A DNA stretch of 64,000 nt from JAHEEL01 sp942491345 (GCA_942491345.1 CALOAN010000044.1:186001-250000); one strand, 5' to 3'. Positions 41,550 to 50,484 are shown, counted from the stretch's first letter. The notes: generated by a model from the sequence alone, not told the origin. Translations and numbers: made by a program.

Positions 41550-42842
41550 CTACCCGACGACCCCGTCGGCTTTCTTGTTCCGAATCGCCGACGGGGTGAT
41601 CCCCTCGTCGGTTAGGTCAATGGTGATGTCGGTGTCATCAGCTAGATCAGGCACGTGGCGCCCGAGTGCATCCAACAAGCCGTGGATGTGTTCGTCAGAA
41701 TGGTGCAGCGTCTGCGAGAAGCGAACGCCGGCGTATCCGATCGGGACCATTGGGAACGTTGAAGGATTCAGGTAGTAGCCCTCGGCTCGGAGCCTTCGAA
41801 GCAATTCAATGACGCGCGCAACCCCGCCGATGCGAATGAACCAAATCGGCGAAGTCGCCAACGACAGCACCGGTAGGCGCAACTCGGAGAGCCTGGATCG
41901 CACCACGTCGATCTGTCCAAGCAATCGGGCCTGGCGCACCGAGTGCTCATCGGAGAGGTGGATGTCGGCGGATGCTATCGCAGCGCCAAGTGCGGCAGGC
42001 TGGATCGGGCCGGAGAATGTCACCGGTCCGCCGCAGGCCTGGACCCGCCAGGCGAGGGCGGCATCTCCGAACGCCGCAACTGCGCCCAGGGCACCGAACG
42101 ACTTCGATAGTCCACCGGCAACGATCAGGCGCTCGTGCCATGGCACCTGGTGCAGCACGGTGCCTCTGCCGTGGAGACCCTGCCACCCCAACCCGTGGGC
42201 ATCGTCGAAGTAGCAGTGCAGCGCCGGGAACTCATCCAGCAATTGAACAGCCTCGCGAGCCGGCGCCAAATCACCCAACATCGAGTAGACGCCGTCTGCC
42301 AGGTACCAGATCCGTCTCCCCGAAGGTGTCAACTCGATCAGTCGTCGTCGGAGCGTGGCAACATCGTTATGCGGCAACGTCTCAACTGCTGCTCCCGTCC
42401 CCTTGACCACCGTCGCAGCCAGATTCAGCGAGGAGTGCGCATGGGCGTCGACCAACACATGGTCCTCGGGGGCGATGGCGACGGGGAGAACCGCGAGGTG
42501 AACCAATGTCGTGGTCTGGGCGAGCACCACCGGGGCGTCGAAGATCTTCTGGAGCTTGTCCTCGAGCAACGGGTAGTACGGCAGGGACGTGTAGGCGATC
42601 GACGATGAGTACGCCGTGCCGTACCGTTCGACGGCGTCGATCGCTGCCGCCTTCAATCTCGGGTCGCGGCCGAGCGCCAGATACGCCGCCGAGCCAAAGT
42701 TCACGAGCGGGCGACCATCGATCGTTATGTAGGGATCATCGAGCGCACGATCTTCGATCCGATTCCTCAGCATCCCCGAGTCGACGCCGACGTCGAACCG
42801 CCGGGCCGTCATCTCGAGGATTCGATGGTGACGTGACCGCAT
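41550..42842 (-). CDS. Alpha-oxoamine-synthase-like PLP enzyme
   Basis: 430 residues, fold type I, of the group containing KBL, AONS (BioF), ALA synthase and serine palmitoyltransferase. DDAHGLGWQGLHGRG (Asp/His contacting PLP) and GGLSKSFGALGAVAAFGD (Schiff-base Lys) are visible, with YITIDGRPLVNFGSAAYLALGRDPRLKAAAIDAVERYGTAYSSSI at the start. It condenses an amino acid with an acyl-CoA; which ones is not clear. ATG 42842 chosen: the upstream extension of the frame is Arg-rich and implausible. It stands alone, with no biotin or sphingolipid genes nearby. Confidence 0.82.
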   Translation of the reverse strand: MRSRHHRILEMTARRFDVGVDSGMLRNRIEDRALDDPYITIDGRPLVNFGSAAYLALGRDPRLKAAAIDAVERYGTAYSSSIAYTSLPYYPLLEDKLQKIFDAPVVLAQTTTLVHLAVLPVAIAPEDHVLVDAHAHSSLNLAATVVKGTGAAVETLPHNDVATLRRRLIELTPSGRRIWYLADGVYSMLGDLAPAREAVQLLDEFPALHCYFDDAHGLGWQGLHGRGTVLHQVPWHERLIVAGGLSKSFGALGAVAAFGDAALAWRVQACGGPVTFSGPIQPAALGAAIASADIHLSDEHSVRQARLLGQIDVVRSRLSELRLPVLSLATSPIWFIRIGGVARVIELLRRLRAEGYYLNPSTFPMVPIGYAGVRFSQTLHHSDEHIHGLLDALGRHVPDLADDTDITIDLTDEGITPSAIRNKKADGVVG

Positions 42843-42981
42843 ATAGTCATACTTCCAATTCGATCGGATGCATTCGCACCCCCGCAAGCCCCGCGGAGAA
42901 GGTAGCGCTCCCTCGCGGTTCGCGACTGCCATTCGGAGAAGGAGCCTCTTCGCGGTCCAAGCGTCGTAGCATCTCAGGCCG

Positions 42982-43914
42982 ATGCAGATGCTACGTTCCC
43001 TCGCGATGGTTGCCGCCGCAGTCACCTTCGCGGCCGGGTGTCAGTCGGCCTCCGGCGATGATGCCTCGACGACGTCCACATTCACTCCGATGTCGACGAC
43101 CTCGGCCGTGAGCGAGCCGACGACGACGGAGACCTCGGGTTCTGCAACGCCGACGACGACCACCAGCGTCGCCACAACAACCACGACCGTCCCAGAGCCG
43201 GAATGCGTCGTTCGCGAGATCGGCACCGACGAAGACTTCTATCGGATGACATGCGAGCAGTCGGGGATCACCATCGCAGCAGCTGATTCAATCACGCCGG
43301 ATGCCCTCGAGGCCGCAGCCGATCGGATAAGCGCTCTCCTCGCGGCCCGACCCGACCTCGCCGCGGCGGTCGCCGCATCAGTCGACCAGGTCGCGATCAT
43401 CGGTCGGGATCAGCGGATCACCGCCCTGCCCGAGTTCGAGGAGCTGTACTCGACACACCCGGGTACCGATTGGAATCGGCTCGGCCGATCGTTTCCCGGG
43501 ACCGAGGAGATTCCGGTCGCCGCCGGTGCCGAAGAGAATCTGCTGTGCCTCGAGTCCGACCGCTACGAAGGGGAGGACATGTTCGTGCGTGACTTCGGAT
43601 GGACAATCCGGCGTTTCGGCATTGCCTCCGTCGATCCGAGCCTCGACCGTTCGATCGAGGATTCCTATATCCGGGCGATCGCCGCCGATTTGTGGCGGAA
43701 CACGGTTGCTGAGGTCAATTCGGACCAGTACTGGGCCGAAGGTGTCCAATCGTTCTTCGACGTGAACAACGAGGAGAAGGACGAAAAGGACCAGATCCAC
43801 AACCAGATCGATACTCGCGATGAGCTCCGCACATACGACCCTTTGCTGTACGAACTCCTGGTTGAAACCTTCGGAGAGACCGAGTGGCGCCCGGAGTGCG
43901 GATCCGACACCTGA
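42982..43914 (+). CDS. Lipoprotein with Thr-rich linker and a degenerate metallopeptidase-like domain
   Basis: 310 residues. Lipoprotein signal ending FAAGC, a Thr/Ser linker (about 25-70), then a domain resembling secreted proteins with an anthrax-lethal-factor-like metallopeptidase fold: VAIIGRDQRITALPEF, EENLLCLESDRYEGE, YWAEGVQSFFDVN and IDTRDELRTYDPLLYELL. In the homologues I remember, LESDRYxGE is followed by xLVHEFAHT, supplying two zinc His. Here the stretch reads MFVRDFGWT, so both His and the Glu of HExxH are replaced, although the downstream Glu in YWAEG is kept. Probably a non-catalytic, extracellular relative. ATG 42982 lies 9 nt after TAGCAT (leaderless). Confidence 0.78.
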   Translation: MQMLRSLAMVAAAVTFAAGCQSASGDDASTTSTFTPMSTTSAVSEPTTTETSGSATPTTTTSVATTTTTVPEPECVVREIGTDEDFYRMTCEQSGITIAAADSITPDALEAAADRISALLAARPDLAAAVAASVDQVAIIGRDQRITALPEFEELYSTHPGTDWNRLGRSFPGTEEIPVAAGAEENLLCLESDRYEGEDMFVRDFGWTIRRFGIASVDPSLDRSIEDSYIRAIAADLWRNTVAEVNSDQYWAEGVQSFFDVNNEEKDEKDQIHNQIDTRDELRTYDPLLYELLVETFGETEWRPECGSDT

Positions 43915-43992
43915 ACGGTCGCTCTCCCCCCGGCATAGCGGATGCGCCGCCGCCCGATCGGAGAGCCTGACGAGCCATTCGGAGAAACTATC

Positions 43993-44021
43993 TTGTCAAC
44001 CTGGTCAATCCATGATATATG
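43993..44021 (+). promoter_or_regulatory. Sigma-70 type promoter of the PadR-NfeD-SPFH operon
   Basis: TTGTCA (43993-43998), 17-bp spacer, TATATG (44016-44021). The surrounding region is unusually AT-rich for this genome, and the partial dyad ATGATATATG...CATATCTGA downstream could be a PadR operator. The transcript would carry a leader of about 55 nt containing GGAGGGGG before the padR GTG. Confidence 0.6.
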
Positions 44022-44083
44022 TTGATGCAAGGTATTCTATGAAACACCATATCTGAGTTCGCAAGACTTGGAGGGGGCCGACC

Positions 44084-44419
44084 GTGGATCACAATTCGCA
44101 GCTCCTCAAGGGGGTGCTCGACATGTGCCTGCTCTCCCTCATCGCAGATGAGCCGAGCTACGGATACGAGATGGCTGCCAAGCTGAAAGGCCGAGGTCTC
44201 CAGCTCGTGAGCGACGGGAGTATCTACCCGACGCTCTCTCGGCTCCAGAAGGCCGGCCTCGTCGAGGGGTACTTCGTCGAGGCGGACGGCAGCGGCCCCC
44301 CTCGGAAGTACTACCGGATCGTCGAATCCGGCCGGGAGCGACTCAACGAGTGGTCGGGTGAGTGGAAGGATCTGAGCGCCGGAGTAACGGCAATACTGAA
44401 CGGAGGTGAGCATGACTGA
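44084..44419 (+). CDS. PadR-family transcriptional regulator
   Basis: 111 residues. Winged helix: LLKGVLDMCLLSLIADEPSYGYEMAAKLKGRGLQLVSDGSIYPTLSRLQKAGLVEGYFVEADGSGPPRKYYRIVESG is a textbook PadR domain. Probably represses its own operon from the dyad overlapping the promoter. GTG 44084 with GGAGGGGG. Overlaps the next gene by 8 bp. Confidence 0.95.
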   Translation: MDHNSQLLKGVLDMCLLSLIADEPSYGYEMAAKLKGRGLQLVSDGSIYPTLSRLQKAGLVEGYFVEADGSGPPRKYYRIVESGRERLNEWSGEWKDLSAGVTAILNGGEHD

Positions 44420-45200
44420 CCGCAGCGTCGACCAGACCGTGACGGAGTGCGCCCGCTATTGGCGGGACACTGGAGTACCGAGCGGACGCGTCGCCGAGAT
44501 GCGTGACGAGCTGAATGATCACCTCAACGAAGCCGTCGCCGCCGGACAAACGGTCGACAGTGTTGTTGGGCCGAGCCTCGCGACATTTGCGGAGGACTGG
44601 GCATCGGCGTACCGGGCTCCCCTGCGAACTCGGCCCCCAGAACAAGAGAAGAGCGGATCGAGTGCTCTGTGGGTAGCGCTCACCATCGGATTCATCGGCA
44701 TAGCCTTTGCGGCCGTGGCAATCCTCGCACCGAAAGGAACAGATGTGGACGCTGAACAATGGAGATGGATCTGGATCGGCGCCGCCGTGGTGCTCGCGAT
44801 CGGCGAACTGTTCACCGCAGGCTTCTTCCTACTCCCGTTTGCCGTGGGGGCAGCCGCCGCCGCGGTGCTCGCATTCCTGGACGTATCCGTGCCGATCCAA
44901 TTGGTCACGTTCGTCGTCATCTCGGTCGTCTTCCTGGCGGTTCTCCAGCGATTCGCCAGAAGAGAGCAGGATGACAGCGTCGCAGCGCGCGCAGGAGCCA
45001 ACCGCTTCGTCGGCAAGCTCGCCGTGGTAATCGAGCCGGTGAAGTACCTCGACACAACGGGCATGGTCCGGATGGGCACCGAAGAGTGGCGGGCGGCCGT
45101 CGATTCCGACATCGTGATTCCGAAGGGCGCGCGCGTGGAGGTCGTCGAGGTTCGGGGAACCCGCCTCGTGGTCAAGCCGATCCCGCCGACAACCGAATAG
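44412..45200 (+). CDS. HAAS-like domain fused to NfeD membrane protein
   Basis: 262 residues. Residues 1-75 (DQTVTECARYWRDTGVPSGRVAEMRDELNDHLNEAVAAGQTVDSVVGPSLATFAEDWASAYR) are a helical domain of the HAAS/DUF1700 kind that normally accompanies PadR regulators as a separate or membrane-fused protein. Then come a membrane helix at about 84-106 and two more to about 165, and a C-terminal NfeD OB-fold (about 185-260, GKLAVVIEPVKYLDTTGMVRMGTEEWRAAVDSDIVIPKGARVEVVEVRGTRLVVKP). NfeD proteins partner with SPFH proteins, here encoded next. ATG 44412 with GGAGG. The fusion suggests that PadR activity is tied to the membrane complex. Confidence 0.85.
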   Translation: MTDRSVDQTVTECARYWRDTGVPSGRVAEMRDELNDHLNEAVAAGQTVDSVVGPSLATFAEDWASAYRAPLRTRPPEQEKSGSSALWVALTIGFIGIAFAAVAILAPKGTDVDAEQWRWIWIGAAVVLAIGELFTAGFFLLPFAVGAAAAAVLAFLDVSVPIQLVTFVVISVVFLAVLQRFARREQDDSVAARAGANRFVGKLAVVIEPVKYLDTTGMVRMGTEEWRAAVDSDIVIPKGARVEVVEVRGTRLVVKPIPPTTE

Positions 45201-45250
45201 TCACAAGAACAATCAGAACCAGAGAAAGCATCTAGGAGAGAGGGAGCACA

Positions 45251-46174
45251 ATGACTGCAGCAGCAGTAGTCGTCCTGGCCTTCATCGTCCTCCTGGTGAT
45301 CTATGTGGCACTTGCCATCAAGATCGTCCAGCAGTACGAACAGGGCCTGATCGAGCGATTCGGTCGCTATCGCAAGACCGTCGACCCGGGGTTCCACATG
45401 ATCGTCCCGTTCATCGAGCGGATGGTCAAGGTGGACATGCGCGAGCAAGTCGTCGATGTTCCGCCGCAGGAGGTCATCACGAGGGACAACGTCGTCGTCA
45501 CCGTCGACGCCGTCGTGTACTACCAGGCGACGGATCCGGTCAAGCTGAAGTACAACGTCTCGAACTTCATCCTCGCCGCGACCAAGCTGGCCCAGACCAA
45601 CCTCCGTAACGTGGTCGGCGACATGGATCTCGATGACGCGCTGACGTCCCGCGAGACCATCAACACCGAACTGCGGCAGATCCTGGACGAAGCGACCGAC
45701 GTGTGGGGAACCCGTGTAGTCCGCGTTGAGATCCAGCGCATCGACCCCCCGACCGATGTCACCCAGGCCATGCACCGTCAGATGAAGGCCGAACGCGAAC
45801 GTCGCGCCGTCGTTACCGAGGCAGAGGGTGAGAAGCGATCCCAGATCCTGCGGGCGGAAGGTGTCAAGCAGTCCCGCATCCTCGAGGCTGAAGGTCAAGC
45901 AGCGGCGATCAAGGAAGTCGCCGAGGCCGACAAGTTCCAGAAGCTGACCGTCGCAGAAGGCGAAGGGCAAGCGATCGAACGGGTGTTTGGCGCCATCCAC
46001 AACGGTGACCCGACACCGGACCTCATCGCGATCCAGTACCTCAATGCCCTGCAGGGGATTGCGGACGGAAAGGCGACCAAGCTCTTCCTTCCACTCGAGA
46101 CGAGCGGGATCCTCGGATCTCTCGGAGCGATCAGCGAGGTCTTCAGCAACCACGACAGCAACCCGGCCCAGTAG
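45251..46174 (+). CDS. SPFH/stomatin-family membrane protein
   Basis: 307 residues. One N-terminal membrane helix (VVVLAFIVLLVIYVALAIKIV), SPFH domain (about 30-200: YEQGLIERFGRYRKTVDPGFHMIVPFIERMVKVDMREQVVDVPPQEVITRDNVVVTVDAVVYYQ), then a helical QmcA-type region with Ala/Glu heptads (AEGEKRSQILRAEGVKQSRILEAEGQAAAIKEVAEADK). Oligomerises on the membrane and, with NfeD, is thought to organise membrane microdomains and quality control. Third gene of the operon, 50 bp after NfeD, preceded by GGAGAGAGGGAG. Confidence 0.95.
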   Translation: MTAAAVVVLAFIVLLVIYVALAIKIVQQYEQGLIERFGRYRKTVDPGFHMIVPFIERMVKVDMREQVVDVPPQEVITRDNVVVTVDAVVYYQATDPVKLKYNVSNFILAATKLAQTNLRNVVGDMDLDDALTSRETINTELRQILDEATDVWGTRVVRVEIQRIDPPTDVTQAMHRQMKAERERRAVVTEAEGEKRSQILRAEGVKQSRILEAEGQAAAIKEVAEADKFQKLTVAEGEGQAIERVFGAIHNGDPTPDLIAIQYLNALQGIADGKATKLFLPLETSGILGSLGAISEVFSNHDSNPAQ

Positions 46175-46216
46175 ACAGTCGAACCAAGCCGCGGTTGAAT
46201 CGAAGACCTCCATCTG

Positions 46217-46580
46217 CGCCCTCCCCCACTGCGTGGGGGAGGGCGCCCGAGCGCAGCGAGGGCAGGAGGGGGCGGCCTGAGTCTCCGGACCGGGTCTCCA
46301 CCGTCCCGAGCGCAGTGAGGGAGGAGGGGGCGGCCCGGGAGACCGGACCGCCAGAGAGAGTCCCCCGGGTGCGCAGGAGGGGAGGGGGCGGCCTGGGAGA
46401 CCGGACCGCGCAGATGAGGTCAGTCCCCCGGGTGCCCGAGCGCAGCGAGGGCAGGAGGGGGCGGCCTGAGAGACCGGACCGCGCAGATGAGGTCAGTCCC
46501 CCGGGTGCCCGAGCGCAGCGAGGGCAGGAGGGGGCGGCCTGAGAGCCAGAATCGCGCAGATGAGGCCCGCCCCGAGTTCG
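46217..46580. repeat. G-rich tandem array, five copies of AGGGGGCGGCC with 58/73-bp spacing
   Basis: Opens with the hairpin CGCCCTCCCCCAC-TGC-GTGGGGGAGGGCG (46217-46245). The core AGGGGGCGGCC starts at 46267, 46325, 46383, 46456 and 46529 (spacings 58, 58, 73, 73). The longer copies carry an extra segment CCGAGCGCAGCGAGGG. Units 3-4 end with GGACCGCGCAGATGAGGTCA, and the last unit ends with GCGCAGATGAGGCCCG. This fills the 460 bp between the SPFH gene and mscL, which otherwise contains no gene; the only coding-like open stretches are low-complexity Arg/Gly. Confidence 0.9.
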
Positions 46581-46638
46581 GACCGGCTCCTTGCTACTGT
46601 CTCGTTCGTCCATTCACACCAGAACAAGGGGGGCCTCA

Positions 46639-47013
46639 ATGGTCCAGGAGTTTCGGGACTTCATTGCCAAGGGCAACATGATCGACATCGCGGTCGGCTT
46701 CATCATGGGTGCTGCGTTCACAGCGGTTATCGGTGCACTCGTGGAGCAGGTGCTCATGCCGATCATTGCCATTCCGTTCGGAGAACCCAGCTTCGATTCG
46801 ATCATCTGGACCATCAACGGTTCCGAGATCCTGATCGGATCATTCATCACGGCCGTTGTGGCCTTCTTGCTGATCGCTGTCGCCGTGTTCTTCTTCATTG
46901 TCAAGCCCTACAACGCCTATCAGGCCCGTACGGGGTCCGACGAGGAGGAAGCCGGTCCCGACGAGATCGAGTTGCTGACCCAGATCCGCGACTCCCTCGC
47001 AAGCCGCAACTGA
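46639..47013 (+). CDS. mscL: Large-conductance mechanosensitive channel
   Basis: Pentameric channel that opens on hypo-osmotic shock. 124 residues: FRDFIAKGNMIDIAVGFIMGAAFTAVIGALV (first membrane helix with the pore glycines), PIIAIPFG, then a second helix (ILIGSFITAVVAFLLIAVAVFFFIV) and a C-terminal helix. ATG 46639 with AAGGGGGG upstream. A TACTGT at about 46596 may be the -10. The upstream repeat array lies between this promoter and the SPFH gene. Confidence 0.97.
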   Translation: MVQEFRDFIAKGNMIDIAVGFIMGAAFTAVIGALVEQVLMPIIAIPFGEPSFDSIIWTINGSEILIGSFITAVVAFLLIAVAVFFFIVKPYNAYQARTGSDEEEAGPDEIELLTQIRDSLASRN

Positions 47014-47038
47014 CACGAGCCATCGACGGAAGGGAGAA

Positions 47039-47066
47039 GGGGGCTGCCTGTGGCAGCCCCCTTTTC
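47039..47066 (+). terminator. Rho-independent terminator after mscL
   Basis: Stem GGGGGCTGCC (47039-47048), loop TGT, GGCAGCCCCC (47052-47061), then TTTT. The clearest intrinsic terminator in the window. Confidence 0.92.
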
Positions 47067-47111
47067 TCAACTATCGTGAGCGAGGTCGCAGCCACGAAGG
47101 AGTGCTCCACG

Positions 47112-49070
47112 ATGTTCGGCTATGCCGGGAAGATCCTGCACGTTGACCTCACGACCGGGACCATCGAGATCGAGGAACCACCGGAGGAGCTCTACCGCAC
47201 ATACCTGGGTGGAAGTGCCCTCGGCCTGTACTACCTCCTGAAGAGCACACCTCCCGGCACCGACCCCCTCGGTCCGAACAACACGATGGCCTTCATGCTC
47301 TCCGGAGTGACCGGCGCACCCGTCGCCGGCCAGAGCCGGTGCACCGTCGTCGCCAAGTCGCCGCTCACTGGTGCCGTCGGTGATAGCCAGGCCGGCGGCT
47401 TCTGGCCGGCGGAGCTGAAGTTCGCCGGCTTCGACGGCATCGTCGTTCGCGGCATCTCGCCGAAACCCGTGTACCTATGGATCAAAGAAGGCAAGGCTGA
47501 GCTGCGCGACGCTTCCCACCTGTGGGGCAAGACGACGAACGCCGTCGATGACATCCTGGAGAAGGAACTCGAAGATCGTCGCGTCGAGGTCTTGCAGATC
47601 GGGCCCGCCGGCGAGAAGCTGGTCCGATTCGCCGCGATCATGTCGATGTCGACGCGGGCGCACGGACGCACCGGAATGGGTGCGGTCATGGGCAGCAAGA
47701 AGCTCAAAGCGATTGTCGTCCGGGGCGGCAAGAAGAAGCTCCCGATGGCCGACCCCGCTGCGCTCCGCGCCATCGTGCAGCGGTCCATCCCGCTCGTTCG
47801 TGAGGACGAGGACGTGTGGGGCCTCGCCAAATACGGGACGATGGATATCACCGAGAGCCAGAGTGCCGTCGGCGGGTTGCCGACAAGGAACTACCTCAGC
47901 GGATCAATGGGTTTCGACGGTGCAAAGAAGATCGGCGCCGAGCGGTACTTCAACGAGATCCTGCGCGGAGCGGCGGCCGGAGATCAGCTGAAGCAGGGCC
48001 GTGAGACGTGTTACTCGTGTGCCATCCGGTGCAAACGCGTCGTCGATGCTGAATGGCACGACAAGGCACTCAACCCGGAGTCTGGTGGGCCAGAGTACGA
48101 AACCGTCGCTATGTTCGGATCCGATTGTGGGATCGAGGATCCCTACGCCATTGCCTACGCAAGCCAACTCTGCAACGAATACGGCGTCGACACAATCTCG
48201 GCAGGGGCGACGATGGCGTTCGCTATCGAGTGCTTCGAGAAGGGCCTCATCACCACAAGGGATACCGGCGGCATACGGCTCGGGTGGGGCGATGCAGATG
48301 CCATGATCGCGATGCTTGAGGCCACGCTCAGCCGGGAGGGATTCGGCGACATCCTCGCGGAGGGCTCCGCGGCGGCAGCCGAGACGATCGGCAACGGGAC
48401 CGAGGATCTCGTCGTCGCTTCCAAGCGACAGGAACTCCCGGCGCACATGCCGCGGGTCAAGCCCACGCTCGGAGTCATATATGCCGTGAACCCGTTCGGC
48501 GCAGACCATCAGTCGAGCGAGCACGACGGAATGTACACGCCCGCGACCATTGAAGAGAGCCCCGACAAGTACCAGAAGCGAATGGCGGATATCGGCCTCA
48601 CCAATCCGCAGCCGCAGGATGCGCTCAACGAGGAGAAGGTTCGCTACGCGCTCGTCACACAATACGCGTACTCGGCAATGGATACAGCAGACGTCTGCCA
48701 GTTCGTCTACGGCCCTGGATGGGAGATGCTGGGCATGGACGACCTCGCCTCGGTCATCAATGCCGTAACGGGTATGGACATCACGGTCGACGACCTCCTC
48801 ACGTACGGACAGCGGCGCCTCAACCTCCTTCGGGCGTTCAACGCACGAGAGGGCATTGGGCGGGAGCGAGACACCCTGCCGAAGCGTCTCTACGACGATC
48901 CGATCGAAGACGGGCCGAGCGCCGGCCGGACCCTCGATCGCGACACCATCGCCGACGCAATCCAGACCTACTACCGCCTGGCTGGATGGGACCCGGAGAC
49001 CGGCAACCCGACACGATCAACACTCGAAGAGTTGGACCTGGAGTGGGTCGCTGACGAAATCGGCGTCTGA
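47112..49070 (+). CDS. Tungsten-containing aldehyde ferredoxin oxidoreductase family enzyme
   Basis: 652 residues. N terminus GYAGKILHVDLTTGTIEIEEPPEELYRTYLGGSALGLYYLL and the internal MSTRAHGRTGMGAVMGSKKLKAIVVRG (pterin-binding region) are characteristic of AOR. The 4Fe-4S Cys pattern is CYSCAIRC at about 300-307, with a fourth Cys in MDTADVCQF. The cofactor is a tungsten (or molybdenum) bis-pyranopterin; the reaction is aldehyde to acid with ferredoxin. Such enzymes are unusual in actinobacteria. GAAGGAG 9-15 nt before ATG 47112. Two MoeA-type insertase genes follow on the same strand, supporting a cofactor-loading block. Substrate unknown. Confidence 0.92.
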   Translation: MFGYAGKILHVDLTTGTIEIEEPPEELYRTYLGGSALGLYYLLKSTPPGTDPLGPNNTMAFMLSGVTGAPVAGQSRCTVVAKSPLTGAVGDSQAGGFWPAELKFAGFDGIVVRGISPKPVYLWIKEGKAELRDASHLWGKTTNAVDDILEKELEDRRVEVLQIGPAGEKLVRFAAIMSMSTRAHGRTGMGAVMGSKKLKAIVVRGGKKKLPMADPAALRAIVQRSIPLVREDEDVWGLAKYGTMDITESQSAVGGLPTRNYLSGSMGFDGAKKIGAERYFNEILRGAAAGDQLKQGRETCYSCAIRCKRVVDAEWHDKALNPESGGPEYETVAMFGSDCGIEDPYAIAYASQLCNEYGVDTISAGATMAFAIECFEKGLITTRDTGGIRLGWGDADAMIAMLEATLSREGFGDILAEGSAAAAETIGNGTEDLVVASKRQELPAHMPRVKPTLGVIYAVNPFGADHQSSEHDGMYTPATIEESPDKYQKRMADIGLTNPQPQDALNEEKVRYALVTQYAYSAMDTADVCQFVYGPGWEMLGMDDLASVINAVTGMDITVDDLLTYGQRRLNLLRAFNAREGIGRERDTLPKRLYDDPIEDGPSAGRTLDRDTIADAIQTYYRLAGWDPETGNPTRSTLEELDLEWVADEIGV

Positions 49071-49206
49071 GACAGAGACAAGACCCAAGACACAAGACAC
49101 AAGACACGAGACACGACACAAGACACAAGACAGCGAAATCCCGCCGACTCTTAGCTCTTAGTCTTAGCTCTTAGCTCTTAGCTCTTGGCTCTTGGCGCTT
49201 GGCTCT
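49070..49206. repeat. Heptanucleotide repeats of two types
   Basis: First tract (49070-49132) of AGACACA/AGACACG units; second (49148-49206) of TCTTAGC then CTTGGCT units. Both have 7-bp period. They occupy the gap between the oxidoreductase and moeA genes. Confidence 0.88.
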
Positions 49207-49242
49207 TGCTACCAGGCCCTTCGCGACCGGTACCATCTCAAC

Positions 49243-50484
49243 GTGTGTGCAGAAGACATCCGGATGCGTGGGTTTCGGGAACGGTCGTCGGTCGACGAGG
49301 CTCTTGCGGCGGCGATAGACGGGATCGGTCCCCTGCCCGCCGAGATGATTCCGGTCGGAGAGGTCGGCGGCCGTGTGCTCGCCGCCGACGTATCGAGCAC
49401 GGTGAACGTGCCCGGCTTCCGTCGGGCGACGATGGACGGCTATGCGGTCCTCGCCGAAGACACCTACGGCGCGTCGCCGTACAACCCAATCCCACTGCGC
49501 GTTGTCGGCACCTCGATGCCGGGGGCAGGAGACGACGGCACCATCACTCCGGGTGAATGCCTGCGCATCATGACGGGTGCGCCGGTTCCCGACTCCGCCA
49601 ACGCGGTGCTGAGGGCGGAGGACACGAACGCCGGGGAAGAACACATCGAGGTCACCGCGGCGGTGCCGGTCGGCCGCAACATCGGGCGTATCGGCGAGGA
49701 CGTATCAGCCGGCGACACAGTTCTCCGGGCCGGGCGACGCCTCCTCCCGCAGGACGTCGGTCTCCTCACCGCCGTTGGCCACACACCGGTTGAGGTCGTG
49801 CGACAACCGACCGTTCGTATCATCGTCTCCGGCGACGAACTCCTCCCGCCGGGTGCAGCGCCGACAGGTTCGAGCATCGTCGACTCCAACTCTCCCATGC
49901 TCGCAACACTCGTCAGACGAGATGGCGGCATCCCCGAGATCGTCCGACTCCCCGACGAACGAGAGGCAATGGAAGGAGCCCTGGCCCGCAGCGGTGCCAA
50001 TATGATCATCACCGCCGGAGCGGCATCGGTCGGCACGGAGGATCGCGTCCCCGTGCTCGTTGCCGAGCTTGGAACCCTCACGATCCACGGCGTCACGATG
50101 CGGCCGTCGGCCCCCACGGGCGTCGGAACCATCAACGGTGTCCGTGTTCTGATCCTCCCGGGCAACCCGGTTGCGTGCCTCGCCGCCTACGACTTCTTCG
50201 CCGGTCCCGTGGTGCGCGCGCTCGGCGGCCGCTCCCCCGAATGGCCGTACCGGACCACGAAACGACCGCTCGCTCGTCGGCTCGTCTCCCAGGTCGGCCG
50301 CACCGACTATGCAAGAGTCGTCATCACAGGAGAACTCGTCGAACCGATCGCGATCTCAGGATCGTCGGTGCTCTCCTCGGTGACTGGAGCCTCAGGCTTC
50401 GTCGTGGTGCCAGCCTCGTCTGAGGGGTACGCCGAGGGCACACCAGTCACCATCCACTGCTACGGAGAGGACGGCAATCGATGA
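49243..50484 (+). CDS. moeA: Molybdopterin molybdenumtransferase MoeA (copy 1)
   Basis: Inserts molybdate or tungstate into adenylylated molybdopterin. 413 residues: MRGFRERSSVDEALAAAIDGIGPLPAEMIPVGEVGGRVLAADV, VPGFRRATMDGYAVLAEDT, IMTGAPVPDSANAVLRAEDT, SGDELLPPGAAPTGSSIVDSNSPML, AGAASVGTEDRV (usual GGxSVGxxD) and LPGNPVACLAAYDFF. Position after the tungsten oxidoreductase suggests it loads that enzyme. GTG 49243, 6 nt after TACCAT (leaderless), or ATG 49264. Coupled to copy 2 by ATGA. Confidence 0.93.
   Translation: MCAEDIRMRGFRERSSVDEALAAAIDGIGPLPAEMIPVGEVGGRVLAADVSSTVNVPGFRRATMDGYAVLAEDTYGASPYNPIPLRVVGTSMPGAGDDGTITPGECLRIMTGAPVPDSANAVLRAEDTNAGEEHIEVTAAVPVGRNIGRIGEDVSAGDTVLRAGRRLLPQDVGLLTAVGHTPVEVVRQPTVRIIVSGDELLPPGAAPTGSSIVDSNSPMLATLVRRDGGIPEIVRLPDEREAMEGALARSGANMIITAGAASVGTEDRVPVLVAELGTLTIHGVTMRPSAPTGVGTINGVRVLILPGNPVACLAAYDFFAGPVVRALGGRSPEWPYRTTKRPLARRLVSQVGRTDYARVVITGELVEPIAISGSSVLSSVTGASGFVVVPASSEGYAEGTPVTIHCYGEDGNR

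Noticed and set aside
44519..46213. 564-codon open frame on the minus strand
   Set aside because: It lies antisense to the clear NfeD and SPFH genes; its sequence is Asp/Arg-rich shadow coding with no motif.
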